Notes under the pieces: model-generated
The model's input: the letters and a program-made list of their open reading frames with translations, nothing else
Database searches by the model: none
What the model was told of the DNA's origin: nothing
Made by a program: the position numbers and the translations under genes
In this document: piece after piece, positions 5,501 through 11,296 of the stretch
How the letters are laid out: each line of letters opens with the position of its first letter
Numbering within the stretch: position 1 is the first letter of the stretch
Assembly: GCA_904419835.1 (NCBI GenBank)
Contig: CAJFTA010000068.1
Location: 1 to 11,296 of the forward strand
DNA: 11,296 nucleotides
Origin: an uncultured Pseudoflavonifractor sp.
GTDB taxonomy: Bacteria; Bacillota; Clostridia; Oscillospirales; Oscillospiraceae
Reading direction: 5' to 3'

Positions 5501-7398
5501 CCCTGGGCCTCCTCCAGCTCAGCGGCCAGCTGCTCCCACTTGGCATACAGGGCGGCAATCTCGTCCTCCAGCGCCTTCTGCTCCTCGTACACCTTCTGGA
5601 GCTCCAGGTAGTTGGAGGCCACCTCCTCGGCCCTGAGGGACAGCTTATACTGCCGCTCCTCCGCCTTGGCCACCGCCCGCTCCGCCGCCGCCACCTGCTT
5701 CTCCAGCTCCTTGGTGCCGCCGGGGCGCCTGGGCTTCTCCTTCTTGGGCTTCTGCTCCTGGGCCGGAGGGGCGGCCTTGGCCTGGGCCTGCTTCCGCTCC
5801 CGGGCGGCCTGGAACTCCTGATAGGTGCCCTCAAAGTCGGTGATATGCCCGTCCTCCAGCATCCAGATGCGGGTGGCGAAGCGGTTGATGAAGTACCGGT
5901 CGTGGGAGACGAAGAGCAGGTTGCCCTCGTAGTCCTCCACCGCCTCCTCAATCCACTCCCGGCTGGCCACGTCCAGGTGGTTGGTGGGCTCGTCCAGAAT
6001 CAGCAGGTTGATCTTCTCGTCCATCAGCATGCACAGCCGCAGGCGGCTCTGCTCGCCGCCCGACAGGGCGGACACCGGCTTGAACACGTCCTCTCCCCGG
6101 AAGTTGAAGGCGGCCAGCCGGTTGCGGGCGGTCTGGGTGGAGCAGTCCAGGTCGTAGATCATGGTATCCACCAGATTCCGCTCGGGGTGGGAGAAGTGGA
6201 TAATCTGGGGCAGGTAGCCGATTTTCACCGTGGGGCCCATGCGGATCTTGCCCTCGCTGGGCGGCTCCTCCCCCATGAGAATTTTAATCAGGGTGGATTT
6301 TCCGGTGCCGTTGTCGCCCAGCAGGGCGATGCGCTCGCCCCCCTCCACCAGCAGGTTCACGTCGGAAAACAGGGTCCGGCCGTCAAAGCGCTTGGCCAGT
6401 CCCTTGATGACCATCACCTCGTCGCCCCGGAAGTCCCGCTCACCAAAGCGGATGTCCAGCTTCCGCTCCTTCCTGGGCTTGTCGGTGGTGCGCATGCGCT
6501 CAATGCGCTTCTCCATGGACTGGGCCCGCTTGAAAATTTTGTCGTTTCCCGAATAGGCCCAGATACGCAGCTGCTCGGCCGCCTTCTCCAGCTGGCCGAT
6601 CTTGGCCTGCTCCTTCTCGTACTGCTTGAGCTGCTCCTGGTAGCGGCGCTCCTTCTCCACCACGTAGAAGCTGTAATTGCCCTCGTAGAACTCGGCCCTG
6701 CCGTCCACGATTTCAATCACCCGGCGGACCACCTTGTCCAGGAACCACCGGTCATGGGAGATGGCCAGCACCGTGCCCTTGAACTTGTCCAGGTACTCCT
6801 CCAGCCACTCGGTGGCCCGCAGGTCCAGGTGGTTGGTGGGCTCGTCCAGCAGGAGGATATCGGTGTCCTCCAGAATCAGGCGGGCCAGGTTCACCCGGGT
6901 CTTTTCCCCGCCGGACAGGGCGGAGAAGAGCTGTTCCCGCATGGACTGGGGGATCTCCAGGCCGTTGCACACCTTGTTGAGCTCGGTGGCGGTGTCGTAC
7001 CCGCCTTTGGCCTCAAATGCGGCGGACAGCTCCCCGTACCGCCGCAGCAGGGCCGGATCGCTGTCCTCCCCCATTTTTGCGGTGAGGGCGGCCATCTCCT
7101 CCTCCATCCTGTGGAGCTTGGAGAAGGCCGTGCTCAGCACGTCCTCCACGGTGTACTCCGGCGGATAGACCGGGATCTGGGAGATGAGGCCCACCGTCTT
7201 GCCGGGAGCGGTCATCACCTGGCCGTCATCGTAGTCCATCTCGCCGGTGATGATCTTGAACACCGTGGTCTTGCCCGCGCCGTTCTTGCCCAGCAGGCCC
7301 ACCCGCTCTCCCTGGTCCACCTGGAAGGTCAGGCCGTCCAGTATTTTCTTGCCTACCTCAAACTCCTTGGTCAGGTTTGAGACGGATATATCTATCAT
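5497..7398 (-). CDS. ABC-F family ATPase (Uup/YdiF-like), ribosome-associated
   Basis: A tandem-ATPase protein with no transmembrane segments, the ABC-F layout; such proteins act on the ribosome (EttA, Uup, YdiF types) or, in some subfamilies, protect it from antibiotics. In 633 aa: first ATPase with Walker A GKNGAGKT (37-44), signature LSGGE (161-165), Walker B LLLDEP (182-187) and NHLD; a charged helical linker at about 240-310, the part that contacts tRNA in ABC-F proteins; second ATPase with Walker A GDNGTGKS (361-368), LSGGEQ (445-450) and LLILDEPTNHLD (465-476). A Lys/Pro/Ala linker (540-560) leads to a C-terminal coiled coil (562-632), as in Uup. The ATG at 7398 is preceded by AGGAGA with a 6-base spacer. 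It is the first gene of the run. I saw no convincing minus-strand promoter in the 86 bases upstream. A housekeeping role is more likely than resistance, but this is inferred. Confidence 0.93.
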   Translation of the reverse strand: MIDISVSNLTKEFEVGKKILDGLTFQVDQGERVGLLGKNGAGKTTVFKIITGEMDYDDGQVMTAPGKTVGLISQIPVYPPEYTVEDVLSTAFSKLHRMEEEMAALTAKMGEDSDPALLRRYGELSAAFEAKGGYDTATELNKVCNGLEIPQSMREQLFSALSGGEKTRVNLARLILEDTDILLLDEPTNHLDLRATEWLEEYLDKFKGTVLAISHDRWFLDKVVRRVIEIVDGRAEFYEGNYSFYVVEKERRYQEQLKQYEKEQAKIGQLEKAAEQLRIWAYSGNDKIFKRAQSMEKRIERMRTTDKPRKERKLDIRFGERDFRGDEVMVIKGLAKRFDGRTLFSDVNLLVEGGERIALLGDNGTGKSTLIKILMGEEPPSEGKIRMGPTVKIGYLPQIIHFSHPERNLVDTMIYDLDCSTQTARNRLAAFNFRGEDVFKPVSALSGGEQSRLRLCMLMDEKINLLILDEPTNHLDVASREWIEEAVEDYEGNLLFVSHDRYFINRFATRIWMLEDGHITDFEGTYQEFQAARERKQAQAKAAPPAQEQKPKKEKPRRPGGTKELEKQVAAAERAVAKAEERQYKLSLRAEEVASNYLELQKVYEEQKALEDEIAALYAKWEQLAAELEEAQG

Positions 7399-7401
7399 TT
7401 C

Positions 7402-7431
7402 TTGTCTCCTGTCAGTCCTTTGTGCTACAAT
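7402..7431 (+). promoter_or_regulatory. Predicted sigma-A promoter of mtnA
   Basis: -35 TTGTCT (7402-7407), 18-base spacer, -10 TACAAT (7426-7431) with an extended TGC just before it (7423-7425). Transcription would start near 7438, giving a leader of about 47 bases. The -35 element is the complement of the ABC-F ribosome binding site, so the same bases serve both genes. Confidence 0.6.
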
Positions 7432-7442
7432 TAACCTATATC

Positions 7443-7465
7443 GCCGGCCGCCCCACGGGGCCGGC
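7443..7465. other. Hairpin in the mtnA leader
   Basis: GCCGGCC (7443-7449) and GGCCGGC (7459-7465) form a 7-bp GC-only stem with a 9-base loop, ending 6 bases before the mtnA ribosome binding site AGGAGG (7472-7477). It is too small to be a known SAM riboswitch. It may stabilise the 5' end or affect translation initiation. It would also form in minus-strand transcripts running toward the ABC-F gene. Confidence 0.45.
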
Positions 7466-7484
7466 CCGCTTAGGAGGCTGCGCT

Positions 7485-8504
7485 ATGGATGCGATTCGAT
7501 GGGAAGGAAATACACTTTACCTTCTTGACCAGACAAGGCTTCCCGTCCACGAGGACTGGATCGCCTACACCGATTTCCGGGCTGTGGCCAGGGCCATCAC
7601 CGACATGGTGGTGCGGGGCGCCCCCGCCATCGGCATCACGGCGGCCTACGCCTACTGCCTGGCCGCCCTGGCGCTGCGGGACGCGCCGGACTTTGCCGCC
7701 GCCATGGAGGAGGCGGAGCAGGTGCTCGCCGCCAGCCGTCCCACCGCCGTCAATCTGTTCTGGGCCCTCCGCCGCATGGCGGACTGTCTGAAGGCCAACG
7801 GCGGCACGCCGGAGGCTGCGGACGCCCTCATCCGGGAGGCTCAGGCCATTCACCGGGAGGATGTGGAGATGAACCGCGCCCTGGGCGGCTTCGGCGCGGC
7901 GGTGGTGCCCGCCCACGCCCGCATTCTCACCCACTGCAACGCCGGCAGCCTGGCCACCGGCGGATACGGCACCGCGCTGGGCGTGGTGCGCTCCGCTTTC
8001 AGTCAGGGTAAAGTGGATATGGTTTACGCCGACGAGACCCGTCCCCTGCTCCAGGGGGCCCGCCTCACCGCCTACGAGCTGGTGAAGGACAACATCCCCT
8101 GCACCCTCATCACCGACAATATGGCCGGCTTTCTCATGGCCCAGGGCAAGGTGGACCTGGTGGTTCTGGGCTGCGACCGGATGGCCGCCAACGGGGACTT
8201 TGCCAACAAGATCGGCACCTACTCGGTGGCGGTCAACGCCCGCTACCACGGCATCCCCTTCTACACCGCCCTGCCCTCCTCCACCATCGACCTGTCCATC
8301 CCAGACGGCAGCGGCATCCCCATTGAGGAGCGCCCCGGCCAGGAGGTGACCCATCCGGCGGGGGTTCAGACCGCGCCCGGGCAGATACGCACCTGGAACC
8401 CGGCCTTTGACGTGACTCCCCATCAGCTGCTCACCGGCATCATCACCGAGCGTGGGGTTATCTACCCGCCCTTCCGGGAGAACCTGGCCAAGCTCTTCGG
8501 CTGA
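7485..8504 (+). CDS. mtnA: S-methyl-5-thioribose-1-phosphate isomerase (MtnA) family
   Basis: The family converts 5-methylthioribose 1-phosphate to methylthioribulose 1-phosphate in methionine salvage. Seen in 339 aa (usual about 340-350): VVRGAPAIGI (42-51), THCNAGSLATGGYGTALG with catalytic Cys151, DETRPLLQGARLTAYEL (183-199), and GCDRMAANGDFANKIGT with catalytic Asp231, followed by FYTALPSSTIDL. All expected active-site segments are intact. The start is ATG at 7485 with AGGAGG and a 7-base spacer. A frame open to 7377 would cross the predicted promoter and overlap ABC-F, so it was rejected. It is the only plus-strand gene, and no other salvage gene (mtnK, mtnB, mtnW, mtnN) is present. In anaerobes close homologues also isomerise 5-deoxyribose 1-phosphate in 5'-deoxyadenosine disposal, so either or both substrates are possible. 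Its TGA abuts the murF stop. Confidence 0.92.
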   Translation: MDAIRWEGNTLYLLDQTRLPVHEDWIAYTDFRAVARAITDMVVRGAPAIGITAAYAYCLAALALRDAPDFAAAMEEAEQVLAASRPTAVNLFWALRRMADCLKANGGTPEAADALIREAQAIHREDVEMNRALGGFGAAVVPAHARILTHCNAGSLATGGYGTALGVVRSAFSQGKVDMVYADETRPLLQGARLTAYELVKDNIPCTLITDNMAGFLMAQGKVDLVVLGCDRMAANGDFANKIGTYSVAVNARYHGIPFYTALPSSTIDLSIPDGSGIPIEERPGQEVTHPAGVQTAPGQIRTWNPAFDVTPHQLLTGIITERGVIYPPFRENLAKLFG

Positions 8505-9896
8505 CTAGGGTTCCTGAGTGATCTGCTTCAAGTACTCTGTCAAATCTTCAAACGCCATGCCCCGGGAGGCCTTGACCAGAATGGTCGCGTGTGGTTTCAC
8601 CACCTGCGCCAGGACGGGCAGGGCCTCCTGCTTTGTGGCGCAGTAGTGGAGCTCCGGCACCCCGGCTTCGGCCGCGGCGTCATAGATGTGTTTTGCCAGC
8701 TCTCCCACGGCCACCAGGCAGTCGATGCCCGCCTTGCCCAGGTAGGTGCCGATGCCGGCGTGAAGGGCGGGAGCCAGGGCGCCCAGCTCGAACATATCCC
8801 CCAGCACGGCAATCTTCCGCTCCCCGTGGGTCTTGGAGAGCACCTCCACCGCCGCACGCATGGACTGGGGATTGGCGTTGTAGGTGTCGTTGAGGATGGT
8901 GATATCCTCCCCGCGCTGGATGATATTCATGCGCATCTTGGTGGGGGCGAAATGGAGTACGCCCCGGCGGAACTCCTCCGCCGTGACGCCAAAGTGCTCC
9001 GCCACCGCCGCCGCCATTAAGGTGGGGTAGATCATGTGGCTGCCCAGGGCGGGAATCTCCACCCGGCAGCTGGTGTGAGGGGTTTTTATTTCACAGCACA
9101 CGTTGGACGTGCCGTCGCTCACCAGGTTGTCGGCGGTGTAGTCCAGCCCCGGCGCGCCGCCGCACCAGAGGATGGGGCCGGGCAGTTTGCCCTCCAGGGT
9201 GCGCAGCAGCGGGTCGTCCCCGTTGAGCACCGCCAGGCAGCCCGGCATGGCATGGCTGAAAATCTCGCACTTGGCCTTGAGGATGTTCTCCCGGGAGCCC
9301 AGGTGCTCAATGTGGGAGTCTCCGATGTTGGTGATGAGGCATACGTCGGGCTGGGCGATGGCGGACATGACCTCAATCTCGCCGGGGTGGTTCATGCCCA
9401 TCTCCAGCACGGCGATCTGGTAGCTCCTGTCCAGGCGGAACAGGGTGCGGCAGGTGCCGATGTCCGTGTTCAGGTTGCCCTCGGTCTTGAGCACCTTGTA
9501 GTGCTCCCCCAGGACGGCGGCCACCATGTCCTTTGTGGTGGTCTTGCCCACGCTGCCCGTCACCGCCACCACCGGGATGTCGAACTTCTTCTTGTACCAG
9601 ACGGCCAGCTCCCGGAGGGCCCGCTGGGTGTGGTCCACCCGGATGTAGCACTTGCCGGGCAGGTAGCTCTCCCGGTCCCGCTGGGTGAAGCAGGCCGCCG
9701 CGCCCCCCTCCAGGGCCGCGGTGATGTAGGCGTGGCCGTCGAACTGCTCGCCGATGAGGGGGATGAAGAGGGAGCCCGGGTGGATGGTGCGGCTGTCCGT
9801 CTCCACCCGGCTGATCTCCAGGTCCAGGTTGTCAAAGTCGCCCAGAATCCGGCCCTTTACCGCCGTGAGAATATCCCGTATGGTGATCGGTTCCAT
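8505..9896 (-). CDS. murF: UDP-N-acetylmuramoyl-tripeptide--D-alanyl-D-alanine ligase
   Basis: Cytoplasmic Mur ligase that adds the D-Ala-D-Ala dipeptide to UDP-MurNAc-tripeptide with ATP, completing the pentapeptide. In 463 aa: N-terminal UDP-binding domain (about 1-100) with DSRTIHPGSLFIPLIGEQFDGH (34-55), central ATPase with P-loop GSVGKTTTK (114-122), EMGMNHPGEI (165-174), ITNIGDSHIEHLGS (188-201) and the carbamylated-lysine region ILKAKCEIF (K209). The C-terminal domain follows, with LNDTYNANPQSM (335-346), typical of MurF, and VLGDMFELG (364-372). The ATG at 9896 is preceded by AAGGAGA with a 5-base spacer. It lies 42 bases after ddl, which makes its dipeptide substrate, so the two form a functional pair probably transcribed from the ddl promoter. 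Its TAG abuts the convergent mtnA TGA, with no room for a terminator between them. Confidence 0.96.
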   Translation of the reverse strand: MEPITIRDILTAVKGRILGDFDNLDLEISRVETDSRTIHPGSLFIPLIGEQFDGHAYITAALEGGAAACFTQRDRESYLPGKCYIRVDHTQRALRELAVWYKKKFDIPVVAVTGSVGKTTTKDMVAAVLGEHYKVLKTEGNLNTDIGTCRTLFRLDRSYQIAVLEMGMNHPGEIEVMSAIAQPDVCLITNIGDSHIEHLGSRENILKAKCEIFSHAMPGCLAVLNGDDPLLRTLEGKLPGPILWCGGAPGLDYTADNLVSDGTSNVCCEIKTPHTSCRVEIPALGSHMIYPTLMAAAVAEHFGVTAEEFRRGVLHFAPTKMRMNIIQRGEDITILNDTYNANPQSMRAAVEVLSKTHGERKIAVLGDMFELGALAPALHAGIGTYLGKAGIDCLVAVGELAKHIYDAAAEAGVPELHYCATKQEALPVLAQVVKPHATILVKASRGMAFEDLTEYLKQITQEP

Positions 9897-9938
9897 ATGC
9901 TTCTCCTTGTGTCCAGTCTTTTTCTTACACCGTATCCA

Positions 9939-10991
9939 CTACCGGCCCTGCTTCCGCGCCGCCAGGGATGCGTCCACAATGCGCTGGCACAGCGTGTTGT
10001 AGTCAATCCCCACCGCGGCGGCCTCCTGAGGCACCAGGCTGGTGGGGGTCATGCCGGGCAGGGTGTTGATCTCCAGGAACCAGGGCTCCCCGTCGGCGTC
10101 CAGGATAAAGTCAGCCCGGGAGTACACCGACAGGCCCAGAGTCTCATAGACCCGCACGGCCGCGTCCCGCAGCTTCTGCTCCGCCTCGGGGCTGATGTCC
10201 GCCGGGCAGACCTCCTCGGCCGCGCCGGGCTGGTACTTATTCTCATAGTCGTAGAACCCCTGCTTGGGGATGATCTCAATGGAGGGCAGGGCCTTATCCT
10301 CCAGGATGGCCACCTGGAGCTCCCGTCCCTTCACATACTGCTCCAGCACGGTCCGGCCGCCCAGGGCCAGGCCGCCGGTGAGGGCGGCGCGGAGCTCCTC
10401 CGCCGTGTGGGCGATGGACACGCCGATGGAGGAGCCGCTGGCCACCGGCTTGACCACCAGGGGCAGGCGGGCGCTCTCCACCAGGGAGTCGATGTCGCCG
10501 GCGGTGTAGGACACGGTCTTCCAGCCGGGGGTGCTGACCACATCGGATACCATCCGCTTGGTCAGGTCCTTATCCATGGCGATGGCGCTGCCCAGATAGC
10601 CGGATCCGGTGTAGGGGATGCCCATCAGGTCAAAGGCGGCCTGGACCCGGCCGTCCTCGCCGCAGGCGCCGTGGAGGGCCAGGAATACCAGGTCGGCCAT
10701 GCCGCACAGCTCCAGCACGCCCGGGCCGAACATGCTGTCCCCACCCTCGGTGCGGCTGGCCTTCACCGCCGCCAGGTCGGGGGCCTGACGGCTCACCCGC
10801 TTGTGCTCCTCGGAGATGGGCGCGCCGAAGAGCGCGGACAGCGCCGTCCCCTTCTCCTTCACGCCGAAGTACATATCCACCAGCGCCACCTCATGGCCCA
10901 GGCTGGTGAGGGCCTCGGCCACCATGGTGCCTGTGGACAGGGATACATTCCGCTCCGGCGAAAGCCCGCCGGCCAAAACAACGATCTTCAT
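9939..10991 (-). CDS. ddl: D-alanine--D-alanine ligase
   Basis: ATP-grasp enzyme joining two D-alanines for the peptidoglycan stem peptide, in the cytoplasm. In 350 aa: AGGLSPERNVSLSTG (7-21), ALHGACGEDGRVQ (105-117, the HG...GEDG motif), VVKPVASGSSIGVS (179-192), and the metal and substrate residues D294, E307 and N309 in SRADF and EINTLPGMTPTS. The FYDYENKYQ segment carries Lys-Tyr (252-253), as in D-Ala-D-Ala ligases; the VanA/VanB-type ligases differ here, so D-Ala-D-Ala product and no intrinsic D-lactate pathway are inferred. It is about 45 aa longer than Escherichia coli DdlB because of an extended region around 40-90, as in many clostridial Ddl. The ATG at 10991 has GAGGAG with a 9-base spacer. 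It is first in the ddl-murF pair. Confidence 0.96.
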   Translation of the reverse strand: MKIVVLAGGLSPERNVSLSTGTMVAEALTSLGHEVALVDMYFGVKEKGTALSALFGAPISEEHKRVSRQAPDLAAVKASRTEGGDSMFGPGVLELCGMADLVFLALHGACGEDGRVQAAFDLMGIPYTGSGYLGSAIAMDKDLTKRMVSDVVSTPGWKTVSYTAGDIDSLVESARLPLVVKPVASGSSIGVSIAHTAEELRAALTGGLALGGRTVLEQYVKGRELQVAILEDKALPSIEIIPKQGFYDYENKYQPGAAEEVCPADISPEAEQKLRDAAVRVYETLGLSVYSRADFILDADGEPWFLEINTLPGMTPTSLVPQEAAAVGIDYNTLCQRIVDASLAARKQGR

Positions 10992-11044
10992 TATCGGAAA
11001 CTCCTCTCGGAACAGTCTCTCTCATGTCTACGCATTTGGAAAAT

Positions 11045-11073
11045 ATTATAGCACTTCCTCCGCCAATACTCAA
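11045..11073 (-). promoter_or_regulatory. Predicted sigma-A promoter of ddl-murF
   Basis: On the minus strand, -35 TTGAGT (11073-11068), 17-base spacer, perfect -10 TATAAT (11050-11045) with extended TGC before it. Transcription would start near 11038, giving a leader of about 47 bases with no room for a T-box or riboswitch. This is the best promoter in the window. Confidence 0.8.
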
Positions 11074-11123
11074 CCGTTTTCTCCCCGCAGCCGGCGGTCC
11101 GTCGAAAATTCCCCTGGAAATAC

Positions 11124-11156
11124 AGCGGCCCTCCGGGCAAACGCCGGAGGGCCGCT
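11124..11156. terminator. Long GC hairpin, probable terminator or boundary element
   Basis: GCGGCCCTCCGG (11125-11136) and CCGGAGGGCCGC (11144-11155) are exact complements, extended by an A-T pair at 11124/11156, giving a 13-bp stem with a 7-base loop. No clear T-tract follows on either strand. It lies just upstream of the ddl promoter and directly follows, on the minus strand, the 16-base motif discussed in the findings. It may insulate ddl from upstream transcription. Confidence 0.45.
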
Positions 11157-11166
11157 CAGGCTGTCG

Positions 11167-11189
11167 AAAAAGTGGCTTCCGCCACTTTT
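11167..11189 (-). terminator. Intrinsic-terminator-like hairpin with T-tract
   Basis: AAAAGTGGC and GCCACTTTT form a perfect 9-bp stem with a 4-base loop (GGAA on the minus strand, a GNRA tetraloop). On the minus strand it ends in five T residues followed by CGACA, the shape of a weak intrinsic terminator. It would stop minus-strand transcripts entering from beyond the right edge before the ddl promoter. Confidence 0.55.
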
Positions 11190-11200
11190 CCGAAGGGGCT

Positions 11201-11253
11201 TCATGAAATTTTCACCTCGATTTCTGATGAAATTGTCGGCAAAAATTTCATGA
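11201..11253. repeat. AT-rich inverted repeat
   Basis: TCATGAAATTTT (11201-11212) and AAAATTTCATGA (11242-11253) are perfect 12-bp inverted repeats with a 29-base centre. A near-copy, TGATGAAATT (11225-11234, 9/10 to the left arm), sits in the centre. No gene or known binding site is recognised. It is part of the gene-free right end. Confidence 0.6.
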
Positions 11254-11258
11254 GAAGT

Positions 11259-11291
11259 GTCATTTTCGAGGCACATGTCCCCGAAAATGAC
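11259..11291. repeat. Inverted repeat at the right edge
   Basis: GTCATTTTCG (11259-11268) and CGAAAATGAC (11282-11291) are perfect 10-bp inverted repeats. Two further G-C pairs (11270/11280 and 11271/11279) lie beyond one mismatch. There is no T-tract after the stem. The element may continue beyond the window. Confidence 0.55.
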
Positions 11292-11296
11292 GGATT

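Noticed and set aside
7377..7484. N-terminal extension of mtnA to 7377
   Set aside because: It would cover the predicted promoter and hairpin and overlap ABC-F. The ATG at 7485 has an ideal AGGAGG.
7399..7484. Minus-strand promoter for the ABC-F gene
   Set aside because: TATAGG and TTAATT stretches exist on the minus strand but no -35-like hexamer lies at a suitable distance, so I did not annotate one.
7470..8423. Minus-strand 317-aa frame opposite mtnA
   Set aside because: Low-complexity Gly/His/Val-rich shadow of mtnA, whose own catalytic motifs are intact.
10992..11044. T-box or riboswitch in the ddl leader
   Set aside because: The predicted leader is only about 47 bases and lacks any T-box or aptamer-like structure.
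11070..11276. Minus-strand 68-aa frame at the right edge
   Set aside because: It runs through three inverted repeats and the ddl promoter region, has no convincing ribosome binding site and no recognisable domain.

Overview
The window looks like chromosomal housekeeping DNA from a high-GC, low-copy-repeat Gram-positive of the Clostridia, most likely Oscillospiraceae (Flavonifractor/Pseudoflavonifractor-like). The placement is inferred from strong AGGAGG ribosome binding sites, GC-rich third positions with AT-rich intergenic promoters, the long Sua5-type TsaC, and the Firmicutes-type RF1. No phage, transposase, CRISPR, tRNA or rRNA signal was found.

Layout. (1) 109-7398, minus strand: one co-directional run read right to left. 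The order is ABC-F ATPase, YdcF/SanA-like membrane protein, prfA (RF1), an 89-aa unknown, a 37-aa membrane peptide, tsaC/sua5, coaE, and an M18 aminopeptidase. It ends at a perfect 36-bp palindrome that is probably the terminator. Junctions are tight (4-nt overlap, 1-nt gap, 21-43-nt gaps), so an operon is likely. Its theme is translation (ABC-F, RF1, the tRNA t6A precursor enzyme) plus CoA synthesis and peptide turnover. (2) 7399-7484: an 86-bp divergent intergenic region with a plus-strand sigma-A-type promoter and a hairpin leader. (3) 7485-8504, plus strand: mtnA, a lone methylthioribose-1-phosphate isomerase-like gene. (4) 8505-11073, minus strand: a ddl-murF pair with a clear sigma-A promoter, supplying D-Ala-D-Ala and adding it to the peptidoglycan precursor. 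mtnA and murF converge with no base between their stop codons. (5) 11074-11296: a gene-free stretch densely packed with inverted repeats.

Most notable points. The coaE frame has no stop codon and runs straight into the M18 aminopeptidase, although the aminopeptidase keeps its own ideal ribosome binding site and ATG. Two small uncharacterised genes sit between prfA and tsaC, where prmC is found in many Firmicutes. The two ends of the window share a 16-nt motif (14/16 identical) abutting perfect hairpins, which hints at a repeated intergenic element. I found no convincing new multi-gene system. The novelty here is small: unknown ORFs, a possible gene fusion with internal initiation, and a structured intergenic element.
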